Assembly: GCA_025352915.1 (NCBI GenBank)
Contig: JANXSA010000709.1
Span: 1-10,785, forward strand
Direction of reading: 5' to 3'
Length of the DNA: 10,785 bases
Origin: Rhodospirillales bacterium
Lineage (GTDB): Bacteria; Pseudomonadota; Alphaproteobacteria; Acetobacterales; Acetobacteraceae
Shown here one piece after another: positions 1 to 6,489 of this stretch; the first letter of the stretch is position 1; every line of letters starts with the position of its first letter. The position numbers and the translations under genes were made by a program. The notes under the pieces are model-generated. The model was not told where the DNA came from and did not search any database. It saw only the letters and a program-made list of their open reading frames with translations.

Positions 1-877
1 CGGCGGTGGGAACGCCGTAGCGCGCCTGGTCGCGCGGCAGCGCGGGCTTGCCATCGGCGCGGTCGGTGTTGCGGAAGTAGCCGGCCCAGTTTTCTTCGCA
101 GCTGAGGTAGGTTCCCCAGGGGGTGACGCCGTTGGCGCAGTTGTTCAGCGTGCCCCGTGCTTGCGTGCCGTCCGGGCTGTAGCGTGTGCGCAGCAGGGCG
201 TGGCCGCGCGCCGGGCCGGCAATGGCCATCGGGGTGGCGGCGGTGATGCGGCGGTTGCGCGGGTCGGCCACCACGTCCCATCGTCCCTCGGCGCCGCGGG
301 CGACGCGGACGATGGAAACACCGTGTGCGTTGATCTCCTTCAGCACCTCATCCGCCGGCCGGGTGCCGTCGCGCAGCGGCATCTGCTCGCCGGTCATTTC
401 CTTGCCCTGGGCGGTGGCGTGCAGGAAGCGCGGCTCGATGTATTCGTGATTGATCGCCAGCAGGCCGTCCCGGCTGCTGGCATCGATCGGGAAGAAGGCC
501 ATGCCGTCGTGGTGGGCGCCGATCTGCATCGCCTGGTCGGCGGCGCTATTGTCGAGGCGCCAGGCCGGCATGGTCCCGGTGATCGGCGTGCCGGCGGGGA
601 CGAGGAAACGCGCGGTATAGCCGTCGGGGACGACTATGCGATCCTCGACCGCGACCGGCACGGGCTTGAAGCCGATCGCCGGTTGAGTCGTCGTGGTATG
701 TGGCGCCTGGGCGCTGGCGTCACCCATGAACACGATGGCGGCGCCGAGACCGCCGGCGAGCGCGGCGCGGCGCGAGAGGCGCGCTTGCGCGATGTCGGCG
801 ATGCAGGGGTTGGCCGAAGTGTTGGACGGCACCTCATCGCCGTGGCTCAGAATGTCGCCGCGATCGTTGGGTGCCAT
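1..877 (-). CDS. phoX: PhoX-family alkaline phosphatase, N-terminal part (runs off left edge)
   Basis: Secreted phosphatase of the PhoX/DUF839 family, which releases phosphate from organic phosphate esters in the periplasm or outside the cell using iron and calcium. About 292 N-terminal residues are visible; family members are usually about twice that, so the C-terminal half lies beyond the window. A twin-arginine signal is seen around residues 33-60 (R-L-S-R-R-A-A-L, then a hydrophobic stretch and A-S-A-Q-A), fitting Tat export of a folded metalloenzyme. Family-typical segments include I-N-H-E-Y near 142-146, T-L-N-N-C-A-N-G-V-T-P-W-G-T near 243-256 and S-C-E-E-N-W near 259-264, the region that holds metal ligands in known PhoX structures. 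The ATG at 877 is supported by AAGGAG seven bases upstream (885-890). A Pho-box-like site lies about 80 bases upstream. The family call is firm; the exact substrate is not known. Confidence 0.9.
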   Translation of the reverse strand, partial: MAPNDRGDILSHGDEVPSNTSANPCIADIAQARLSRRAALAGGLGAAIVFMGDASAQAPHTTTTQPAIGFKPVPVAVEDRIVVPDGYTARFLVPAGTPITGTMPAWRLDNSAADQAMQIGAHHDGMAFFPIDASSRDGLLAINHEYIEPRFLHATAQGKEMTGEQMPLRDGTRPADEVLKEINAHGVSIVRVARGAEGRWDVVADPRNRRITAATPMAIAGPARGHALLRTRYSPDGTQARGTLNNCANGVTPWGTYLSCEENWAGYFRNTDRADGKPALPRDQARYGVPTA

Positions 878-956
878 CGGTGCTCTCCTTGCAGCCGCCC
901 GCGCGGCACTTCCCAACGGGATACAGGCGTGGCGATGGCAATTGCTCGCTAGGTTG

Positions 957-974
957 ATGACGATTGCATGACAA
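957..974 (-). promoter_or_regulatory. Pho-box-like site upstream of phoX
   Basis: Read on the minus strand this is TTGTCAT-GCAA-TCGTCAT: two 7-base units on an 11-base period, as in the PhoB consensus CTGTCAT-N4-CTGTCAT (6/7 and 5/7 matches). It points toward phoX. A weak -10 candidate, AGCAAT (946-941 on the minus strand), follows after 10 bases. PhoB binding and induction under phosphate starvation are inferred. Confidence 0.6.
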
Positions 975-1072
975 ATCGCGGCTGGGGGCATGAGATGCTG
1001 CCTCGGTCTTGGCGCCCGGCGTGAGTATCGCCATGCAGTCGCGTAAGCTGCGGTAACGCCCAAGAGACTCTG

Positions 1073-1438
1073 TTGCATGACCGCCGATCCCGCGTGGCGA
1101 CGGATTATTATCGTCGGCTGCCCGATGGAAGGCTGCTGTGGGGCGGACGCGCCAGCGCGGTGGAATGGAAGTCATCGCGGTTGGCGGCGTTGCTGGCGCG
1201 GGACATGGCGCGGGGCATGGCGCGGGACACGGCGCGGGACATGGCGCGGATCCATCCGGGGCTCGGCGCGCTGAAGGTCACCTCGGCCTGGAGCGGGCTG
1301 ATGCCGATTGCGCGGCACCGCATGCCGATTATCGGCCAGCTCGCCGCCTGGCGGTTGGCGTTTCAGGCGCTGTACTGGCGCCATCAGTTCGATGACTGGC
1401 GGATTGCCCGGCGGGCTCAGGCCGGCGCGGGCCGGTAA
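1073..1438 (+). pseudogene. Remnant of FAD-dependent oxidoreductase (DAO family)
   Basis: The 121-residue reading frame resembles only the C-terminal part of DAO-type FAD-dependent amine/amino-acid oxidoreductases (gamma-glutamylputrescine oxidase-like). The segment D-Y-Y-R-R-L-P-D-G-R-L-L-W-G-G-R and, later, I-H-P-G-L then W-S-G-L-M-P-I-A-R-H-R-M-P-I-I-G are typical of that family. The N-terminal FAD-binding Rossmann part (roughly 250-300 residues) is absent: an in-frame stop lies at 1022-1024 and nothing upstream resembles the family. After P-I-I-G-Q-L the glycine/histidine-rich FAD-contact region expected next is missing and the frame jumps to a distal A-L-Y-W-R-H-Q-F-D-D-W tail, suggesting an internal deletion. 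A 12-bp repeat has also inserted A-R-D-M/G/T units. The only start is a TTG with no good ribosome site. It overlaps the convergent methyltransferase by 22 bases. It is most likely a decaying gene; a small expressed ORF is possible but less likely. Confidence 0.65.
1195..1249 (+). repeat. 12-bp direct tandem repeat, about 4.6 copies
   Basis: The unit GGCGCGGGACAT occurs at 1195, 1207, 1219 and 1231 with one or no mismatches per copy, plus a partial copy at 1243. It lies in frame in the oxidoreductase remnant, where it encodes repeated A-R-D-M-type tetrapeptides. Homologues run straight from A-R-D-M into I-H-P-G-L, so it looks like a slippage expansion of one ancestral unit. Confidence 0.9.
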
Positions 1439-2001
1439 TGCCAAACGCTGGCCGGGGGAAAATTGAACGGTGTCCAGGCAAGGCGGCGAGCGGTCAGCCC
1501 CAGCCGGGCGAGCGACAGCGGCGAGGTGAGGCAATAGCTGTAGTGCAGGAAACCGCAAGCCGGCGCGACGGCGGCGAATGATGCGACAAAGCGCCGTTGC
1601 TCGTGCAGCGGCAACAGGACCAGGGGCACGCCGCAGATCACCGTGCCGATGCGCGTGCCAATGCCGGCGAGCAGCGCCGGGAGTTCGCGGGCATCGCCCT
1701 GGATCACCCGGACGCCCGGCATGGCCCGACGCAGATGATCGACCAGGGCGGGGACGATTTCCACCAGCACCAGGCGGTGCGCCGGAAGCCCGGCGTCGAG
1801 CAGGGCGCGCGAGATGACGCCGGTGCCGGCGCCGAGTTCCAGCACCAGTTCGTCCGGGCTGCACGCGGCATGCTGGACCACGCGCCGACACAGCGCCAGC
1901 GAGGATGGCACGATGGAGCCCATCTGCAGCGGGTGGGCCAGCCATCGACGGAAGAACAGGCCGGGGCTTGCCACCCGCCCGACACTTGCTTGTTGCGACA
2001 C
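1417..2001 (-). CDS. SAM-dependent methyltransferase, PmtA/OlsG-like (phospholipid N-methyltransferase family)
   Basis: A 194-residue class I methyltransferase. The N-terminus F-F-R-R-W-L-A-H-P-L-Q-M-G-S-I-V-P-S-S (16-34) matches the entry segment of PmtA-type phospholipid N-methyltransferases. Motif I is E-L-G-A-G-T-G at 55-61, followed by the acidic-loop V-L-V-E and V-I-Q-G-D-A-R-E. PmtA relatives methylate phosphatidylethanolamine to phosphatidylcholine, and some (OlsG) methylate ornithine lipid. The GTG start at 2001 is chosen because GGAG lies seven bases upstream (2009-2012) and the upstream frame is shadow sequence. The gene begins 13 bases after the glycosyltransferase stop, so it is the last gene of a plcP-agt-type operon. 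That setting suggests a membrane-lipid substrate, possibly one made during phosphate starvation. Its similarity to rRNA adenine dimethylases means family membership alone does not fix the substrate. Confidence 0.72.
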   Translation of the reverse strand: MSQQASVGRVASPGLFFRRWLAHPLQMGSIVPSSLALCRRVVQHAACSPDELVLELGAGTGVISRALLDAGLPAHRLVLVEIVPALVDHLRRAMPGVRVIQGDARELPALLAGIGTRIGTVICGVPLVLLPLHEQRRFVASFAAVAPACGFLHYSYCLTSPLSLARLGLTARRLAWTPFNFPPASVWHYRPAPA

Positions 2002-2014
2002 GCGACGTCTCCGG

Positions 2015-3127
2015 TCAGGGGGCATGCCCGCCGAGGGGCACGAGATGGGACAGGAACGCCTCGGCGCAGGCGCGCCAACTGAAGCGCTCGGCGTGGGTGC
2101 GGCAGGCTTCGCGGTCGGCCCGCAGCGCCGCCAGCGCGGCCGCGCCCAGGTCAGGACCGATGGCGCCAATGCAGCCCACGGCGCCGGCCAGCACATCGCG
2201 CGGCCCGGTGACGTCGAACGCAGCCACCGGGGTGCCGCAGGCCAGCGCCTCTAGGATGACGAGGCCGAATGTGTCGGTCAGGCTCGGGAAGACGAAGACG
2301 TCGCTGCCGGCATAGGCGGCGGCGAGCTCCGCGCCGTAACGCGGGCCGGTGAAGTGGACCGCAGGATGGGCGCGGCGCAGTGCGGCGAGTTGCGGGCCGC
2401 CGCCGACCACTACCTTGGAGCCCGGCAGGTCGAGGTTGAGAAAGGCGCCGATATTCTTCTCCACCGAAACCCGGCCGACATAGGTGAACACAGGGCGCGG
2501 CAGATCCCAGGCGCACGCCGGCAGCGGGCGGAACAGGTCCAGGTCGACCCCGCGTGACCAGGGACGCAATTGGCGGAAGCCCCGACCGGCCAACTCATCG
2601 CGCAAACTCTCGGTTGCGACCATCAGGCCCTGGCCGGCGTTGTGAAACCGCCGCAGCCACGCGTAGAGCCAGCGTGTTGGCAGGCCGATGCGCGCATTGA
2701 CGTATTCCGGGAAGCGGGTGTGAAACGCGGTGGTGAAGGCACAGCCGCGCCGGAGCGCCCAGCCCCGCGCCGCCTGGCCCAACGGCCCCTCGGTTGCAAT
2801 GTGCAGCGCATCGGGCGCGAAGCTCTCGATGATGCGGTTGAGCGGCCGGCCTGGCGCGACCGACAGGCGGATGTCGGGATAGGTCGGGCAGGGCAGCGTC
2901 AGGAAACGGTCCGGCCCCACCACCTCGACCGTGTGGCCCATCGCGCGCAACTCCGCGCCCACGGTCTGCAGCGTGCGCACCACACCGTTCACCTGTGGCA
3001 GCCAGGCGTCGGAAATGATCAGGATGCGTGCCGGCAGCGGCCCAACGGCCAGCAGCCGGCGCCAGTACTCCGGCTGCGTGCCGGACGCAGTCGATACTTC
3101 AGACAGGCTGGACCACCCGCGCCGCAT
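2015..3127 (-). CDS. agt: GT4-family glycosyltransferase, Agt-like (diacylglycerol glycosyltransferase)
   Basis: A 370-residue GT-B fold glycosyltransferase. The N-terminal domain begins with I-L-I-I-S-D-A-W-L-P-Q-V-N-G-V-V-R-T (about 35-52), the acceptor-side signature of the GT4 mannosyl/glucosyl-transferase group that includes Agrobacterium Agt. The donor-binding domain has F-T-Y-V-G-R-V-S-V-E-K-N and the E-x7-E-type motif D-T-F-G-L-V-I-L-E (D285 to E293, first glutamate replaced by aspartate), then A-L-A-C-G-T-P. No signal peptide or membrane segment is seen, so it probably works at the inner face of the cytoplasmic membrane. The ATG at 3127 lies within the last 29 bases of plcP with no clear ribosome site, suggesting translational coupling; no better ATG or GTG follows before the conserved start. 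Next to plcP, the likely reaction is transfer of glucose or glucuronate from a nucleotide sugar to diacylglycerol. The GT4 call is firm; lipid acceptor and sugar are inferred. Confidence 0.78.
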   Translation of the reverse strand: MRRGWSSLSEVSTASGTQPEYWRRLLAVGPLPARILIISDAWLPQVNGVVRTLQTVGAELRAMGHTVEVVGPDRFLTLPCPTYPDIRLSVAPGRPLNRIIESFAPDALHIATEGPLGQAARGWALRRGCAFTTAFHTRFPEYVNARIGLPTRWLYAWLRRFHNAGQGLMVATESLRDELAGRGFRQLRPWSRGVDLDLFRPLPACAWDLPRPVFTYVGRVSVEKNIGAFLNLDLPGSKVVVGGGPQLAALRRAHPAVHFTGPRYGAELAAAYAGSDVFVFPSLTDTFGLVILEALACGTPVAAFDVTGPRDVLAGAVGCIGAIGPDLGAAALAALRADREACRTHAERFSWRACAEAFLSHLVPLGGHAP

Positions 3128-3923
3128 GGGGCGCTGTGAAGGAAAAGCTGTTCAGCGCCGCCCAATCGAGCAGTTCCAGCCGCCCGTCATGGTGCTCCAC
3201 CAGCGCGGTGCAGCTTTCGACCCAGTCGCCATCATTGATGTAGAGAATACCGTCGACCATGCGCATCTCGGCATGATGGATATGCCCGCAAACCACGCCG
3301 TCCAAGCCGCGGCGGCGGGCCTCGCCGGCCAGCGCGTGTTCGAAGCGGTCGATTGCCTTGACCGCCCCCTTGACCTGTCGTTTCAGCCAGGCTGATAGCG
3401 ACCAGTAGGAGTATCCCAGGCGGCGGCGTACGCCATTGAACCAGCGGTTGAGCACCAGGGCGGCGGTGTAGGCGCCATCACCAAGCAGCGCCAACGCCTT
3501 TGCGTAACGCACCACGCTGTCGAACTCGTCGCCATGCATAATCAGCAACCGCCGCCCGTCGGCGGTTTCATGAATCGCCTCGCCACGCAGGCGGATGCCG
3601 CAGACCTCCAGGCCCATCGGCAGCCAGGCACGGAACATCTCGTCGTGGTTGCCGGGAATGTAGGTGACTTCGGTGCCGTTGCGCGCCTTGCGCAGGATGA
3701 GCTTCAGCACTTCGTCATGTGCGGCATCCCAGTGCCAGGACTTGCGCAACCGCCAGCCATCGACGATGTCGCCGATCAGGTAAAGCCGGTCGCTGCTGGT
3801 TCGCTTCAGGAAATCCAACAGGAACTCGATACGGCATCCGCGCGTGCCGAGATGGAGGTCCGAGATGAAGATCGTCCGATAGCGCGGTGTGGCGTTCGAT
3901 GCATCCAGCGAGATGGCGTTCAT
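3099..3923 (-). CDS. plcP: PlcP-like metallophosphoesterase (phospholipase C for lipid remodelling; LpxH-like fold)
   Basis: A 274-residue calcineurin-like phosphoesterase of the LpxH-like group. Metal-binding motifs, counted from the chosen start: D-L-H-L-G (22-26), G-D-I-V-D (51-55), G-N-H-D (91-94), H-G-D-E-F-D (130-135) and G-H-I-H-H (213-217). Such genes are often named UDP-2,3-diacylglucosamine diphosphatase. However, alphaproteobacteria generally use LpxI for that lipid A step, and the characterised Sinorhizobium PlcP belongs to this group. PlcP cleaves phosphatidylcholine and other phospholipids to diacylglycerol under phosphate starvation. The overlapping downstream glycosyltransferase reproduces the known plcP-agt pairing, which favours PlcP. 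The start is uncertain: ATG 3923 places the conserved core about 15 residues in, as in relatives; ATGs at 3977 and 4031 only add unrelated sequence. None has a strong ribosome site. LpxH-type activity cannot be excluded. Confidence 0.8.
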   Translation of the reverse strand: MNAISLDASNATPRYRTIFISDLHLGTRGCRIEFLLDFLKRTSSDRLYLIGDIVDGWRLRKSWHWDAAHDEVLKLILRKARNGTEVTYIPGNHDEMFRAWLPMGLEVCGIRLRGEAIHETADGRRLLIMHGDEFDSVVRYAKALALLGDGAYTAALVLNRWFNGVRRRLGYSYWSLSAWLKRQVKGAVKAIDRFEHALAGEARRRGLDGVVCGHIHHAEMRMVDGILYINDGDWVESCTALVEHHDGRLELLDWAALNSFSFTAPHAARVVQPV

Positions 3924-4024
3924 GCAGGGCCACAGTCCGATGTTCGCGTGCACCAGATGCGGCAACTCCGTTGCCATGCACGTGAAGTTTCGATGACCTG
4001 CCTTGTGCGCTGCCGCACTGGCAA

Positions 4025-4064
4025 AGATCATCGAACCGCCGCGAGACTGTCATCGCTACTTCAT
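4025..4064 (+). promoter_or_regulatory. Candidate Pho box in the plcP / lipid-kinase divergent region
   Basis: Four 7-base units on an exact 11-base period begin at 4025, 4036, 4047 and 4058: AGATCAT, CCGCCGC, CTGTCAT and ACTTCAT. The third matches the Pho unit perfectly; the outer ones keep only TCAT (4/7) and the second is poor (3/7). The orientation points toward the lipid kinase at 4118, although the site sits in the shared region and could affect plcP too. No convincing -10 follows. This is weaker than the sites near phoX and ugpB. Confidence 0.35.
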
Positions 4065-4117
4065 GGACGGGTGCCAGGCTTGGTCTTTCGCCATGCGATT
4101 CGGAGGCGGCGCTTGTC

Positions 4118-4999
4118 ATGATTGTGATCTATAATCCTACAGCCGGTCGGCGCCGCGCCCGCATGCTGTGGCGCGTCCTCGATCGACTGGTGCTGGCGGG
4201 GTCGCGTGTCGAGGTTGTCGAAACGCGGTGGGCAGGCCACGCGACCGAGCTCGCACGAAGCGCGGCTGAAAGCGGTCAGGCATTGGTTGTTGCGGCCGGC
4301 GGCGATGGCACGATCGCCGAGGTGGCCGGCGGAATCGAAGGCTATGGCTCGAAGCTTGGCATCATTCCAATGGGCACGGCCAACGTGCTGGCGCACGAGC
4401 TGGGACTGACGTTTGGCCCGGATGGTGTGGCCGCGGCACTCGGGTTGGCCCGGACTTGCGACATTTGGCCCGGGCTGGTCCGCTCCGATGACGGGTCGCC
4501 GCAGCCGCGCAACGGTGTGTTCGTGCAAATGCTGGGTGCGGGGTTCGATGCGCAAGTGGTGCATCACATCTCGCTGCCGCTGAAGCGTCAATTCGGCGCG
4601 CTTGCCTACGCGTTGCAGGCCGGGCGCGAGCTGACCCGATACCGGTTTCCGCCGATCCGGGTGCAGGTGGATGACGTTGCCTACGACACGGCAGGTGTCG
4701 TCATCACCAAGGGCAAGCTATATGGCGGTCGCCATCTGCTGGCGCCCGGCATGTCGCCGACACGGCCAGGCTTCACCGTGGCGCTGTTCGACCGCGCCGG
4801 GCCGCTTGCGGCGCTGCGCTATGGCCTGGCGCTCCCGCTTGGCTTGCTGTCGCGCATGCCTGGGGTGCGGTTGCTGGCGGCGCGCCGGGTGACGATCGAG
4901 AATGCCGCGGTTCCGGTTCAGACCGACGGGGATATAGGCGGCTATGCGCCGTTGTCGGTGACCGATGCGCGGCGGCCGATCCAGGTGGTGGTGGGCTGA
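4118..4999 (+). CDS. Diacylglycerol kinase-family lipid kinase (YegS/DagK/LCB5-like)
   Basis: A 293-residue DAGK-catalytic-domain protein. The N-terminal nucleotide-binding part shows N-P-T-A-G (6-10), G-G-D-G-T (61-65) and P-M-G-T-A-N-V (84-90). The C-terminal beta-rich part has G-A-G-F-D-A, G-K-L-Y-G-G-R and Q-T-D-G-D (268-272). The family phosphorylates lipid hydroxyls with ATP, most often diacylglycerol to phosphatidic acid, on the cytoplasmic side of the membrane. The ATG at 4118 is followed directly by the family N-terminus; GGAGG at 4102-4106 lies 11 bases upstream, slightly far. It is divergent from plcP-agt, which would produce and consume diacylglycerol, so it probably returns diacylglycerol to phospholipid synthesis. 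The same family also has phosphatidylglycerol and sphingoid-base kinases, so the exact lipid is not settled by sequence. Confidence 0.85.
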   Translation: MIVIYNPTAGRRRARMLWRVLDRLVLAGSRVEVVETRWAGHATELARSAAESGQALVVAAGGDGTIAEVAGGIEGYGSKLGIIPMGTANVLAHELGLTFGPDGVAAALGLARTCDIWPGLVRSDDGSPQPRNGVFVQMLGAGFDAQVVHHISLPLKRQFGALAYALQAGRELTRYRFPPIRVQVDDVAYDTAGVVITKGKLYGGRHLLAPGMSPTRPGFTVALFDRAGPLAALRYGLALPLGLLSRMPGVRLLAARRVTIENAAVPVQTDGDIGGYAPLSVTDARRPIQVVVG

Positions 5000-5015
5000 C
5001 CGGCGATCCGGCGAT

Positions 5016-5055
5016 TCGTCATCAATCGGTCGCAGACCTGTCGTCCCGGTGTCAT
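5016..5055 (+). promoter_or_regulatory. Double Pho box (four 11-bp-phased units) upstream of ugpB
   Basis: Units begin at 5016, 5027, 5038 and 5049: TCGTCAT, CGGTCGC, CTGTCGT and GTGTCAT, each separated by four bases. They match the Pho unit CTGTCAT at 5, 4, 6 and 6 of 7 positions. The last pair, CTGTCGT-CCCG-GTGTCAT (5038-5055), forms a near-consensus box. A -10-like TAGGAC (5066-5071) follows after 10 bases, and ugpB starts at 5104. The ugp operon is a classic PhoB target in other bacteria. Binding is inferred. Confidence 0.75.
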
Positions 5056-5103
5056 CGAGCATCGCTAGGACGGGGCCTCGCTTCACCTTACGGGACCCAA
5101 GCC

Positions 5104-6447
5104 ATGCAGATCTTCCGGCGCGCCGCGATGGCGCTCGCGTTCTCGACCATGCTCGGCGTCGCGGCCGATGCCACGGCCCAGCAGCGTATCAAGTTCGAGC
5201 TCTGGCAGGGCCTGACCGGCGACCTTGGCGAACGGGTCAACGATGTCTGCAAGCGCTTCAACGAGTCGCAGGCCGAGTTCGAGATCGCCTGTATCAGCCA
5301 GGGCAGCTATGATGAGGCGGTGCAGAATTCGATCGCGGCGTTCCGCGCCAAGAAGCACCCGACCATCGTGCAGGTGTTCGACGCCGGCACCGCCGACCTG
5401 ATGCTGTCGGGCGCGTTCTATCCCGCCAAGCAGTTGATGGCCGATTTCGGCCATCAGGTGGACTGGAGCCGCTATTTCCCTGGCATCTCCAACTATTACG
5501 CAACGTCGAAGGGCGAGCTGTATTCCTTTCCGTTCAACTCATCGACGGCGATCTTCTACTGGAACAAGGACGCCTTCGCCAAGGTCGGCCGCACGGCCGG
5601 GCCGAAGACCTGGGAGGAGGTCGAGGGCATCTCGCGCGAGCTCAAGAAGGCCGGCTATGCCTGCCCGTTCGCCTTCGAGCACGACACCTGGCAGATGATG
5701 GAGCAGTTCTCGGCCATCCACGGCCAGCCGATCGCCACGCGGGGCAATGGCTATGAGGGGCTGGATGCCGAGCTGGTGTTCAACAAGACGCGCTTTGTCG
5801 ACTATGTGAAGTTCCTCAAGAAGGGCCTGGACGAAGGCATCTTCGCCATCAAGGAGAAGGTTTCGGGCGCCACCATCAGCGAGGCGTTCTCGTCCGGCGA
5901 CTGCCAGATGACGATGATGTCGGTGGCGGGTCACGGCACGGTCAGCAAGACGGCCAAGGCCGGCATGAACTGGGATGTCGCGATGCTGCCGCTGTTTGAC
6001 GGCACCAAGCGCACCAACTCGCTGGTTGGCGGCGCCTCGCTGTGGGCGCTGTCCGGCAAGTCGAAGGACGAATACCGCGGTGCCGCGGCGTTCTTCGCCT
6101 TCATCGCCAAGCCGGAAAGCGAGGAATTCTTCTCGACCGTCACCGGCTATATTCCGGTGACCATCCCGGGCTTCAACTTCATGAAGGCCAAGGGCTTCTA
6201 CGAGAAGGCGCCGTACAAGGGCCGCGAGGTCGCGCTCGAAAGCCTGACCGCGTCCGAGGTCACGCCAAACAGCCGGGGCATCCGCCTGGGCGGTTTCATC
6301 CAGATACGCAAGGAAACCCGCGATGCGCTGCAGGCGATCTTCTCGGACAAGATGACGGTCGAGGCCGGCTTGAACCAGGCGGTGGAGCGCGGCAACGCCA
6401 TCCTGCGCCGGTTCGAGCGGACCTATGCCGGCAAGCAGCTGCCCTGA
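5104..6447 (+). CDS. ugpB: sn-glycerol-3-phosphate ABC transporter, periplasmic binding protein UgpB
   Basis: A 447-residue family 1 solute-binding protein that captures sn-glycerol-3-phosphate and glycerophosphodiesters in the periplasm for the UgpAEC importer. It has a Sec signal peptide at about residues 1-25 (basic start, hydrophobic core, cleavage near A-D-A-T-A). The mature chain follows the E. coli UgpB pattern: F-E-L-W-Q-G-L-T-G-D-L-G-E, then I-A-A-F-R, P-F-N-S-S-T as in the E. coli ligand site, V-G-G-A-S-L-W, and near the end R-G-I-R-L-G and A-V-E-R-G-N-A-I-L-R-R-F-E. The length is close to E. coli UgpB. It is the first gene of ugpBAEC, behind a double Pho box. The ATG at 5104 gives the proper signal peptide, though its ribosome site (GGGA) is modest. 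Confidence 0.95.
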   Translation: MQIFRRAAMALAFSTMLGVAADATAQQRIKFELWQGLTGDLGERVNDVCKRFNESQAEFEIACISQGSYDEAVQNSIAAFRAKKHPTIVQVFDAGTADLMLSGAFYPAKQLMADFGHQVDWSRYFPGISNYYATSKGELYSFPFNSSTAIFYWNKDAFAKVGRTAGPKTWEEVEGISRELKKAGYACPFAFEHDTWQMMEQFSAIHGQPIATRGNGYEGLDAELVFNKTRFVDYVKFLKKGLDEGIFAIKEKVSGATISEAFSSGDCQMTMMSVAGHGTVSKTAKAGMNWDVAMLPLFDGTKRTNSLVGGASLWALSGKSKDEYRGAAAFFAFIAKPESEEFFSTVTGYIPVTIPGFNFMKAKGFYEKAPYKGREVALESLTASEVTPNSRGIRLGGFIQIRKETRDALQAIFSDKMTVEAGLNQAVERGNAILRRFERTYAGKQLP

Positions 6448-6454
6448 TTGAGCG

Positions 6455-6480
6455 CGGCCCGGGGCAGTTGTCCCGGGCCG
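6455..6480 (+). other. Strong intercistronic RNA hairpin between ugpB and ugpA
   Basis: An 11-bp stem (6455-6465 pairing with 6470-6480, one G-U pair, otherwise G-C) closes an AGTT tetraloop. It starts 8 bases after the ugpB stop and ends 10 bases before the ugpA start. Only a weak T-containing stretch follows, so it is not a clear intrinsic terminator. Such hairpins after binding-protein genes, as between malE and malF, stabilise upstream mRNA or attenuate downstream expression; that role here is inferred. Confidence 0.75.
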
Positions 6481-6489
6481 TTCGTCGCC

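Noticed and set aside
161..952. A 263-codon plus-strand frame at the left end
   Set aside because: It lies antisense to the phoX reading frame, which has a Tat signal, family motifs and a good ribosome site.
1138..1395. Glycine-histidine repeat protein (A-G-H-G repeats) in another frame of the remnant
   Set aside because: It is the 12-bp DNA repeat read out of frame; the frame with oxidoreductase similarity explains the region.
1417..2001. Assignment as BtaB (betaine-lipid methyltransferase)
   Set aside because: No BtaA-like gene is present and the N-terminal segment matches the PmtA group better.
3547..3567. Perfect 8-bp hairpin followed by TTT on the plus strand, like an intrinsic terminator
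   Set aside because: It lies inside the plcP coding sequence, on the antisense side, with only three T residues and no transcript expected to end there.
3099..3923. Assignment as lipid A enzyme LpxH
   Set aside because: The motifs fit the LpxH-like group, but the overlapping Agt-like gene, the neighbouring lipid kinase and the phosphate-starvation setting favour PlcP; LpxH is kept only as an alternative.
3924..4031. Longer plcP start at ATG 4031
   Set aside because: The extra residues do not resemble the family, no ribosome site is present, and it would start inside the candidate Pho-box region.
6448..6489. ugpA beginning at TTG 6448
   Set aside because: The added codons are made largely of the intercistronic hairpin and do not match UgpA; ATG 6490 gives the family length.
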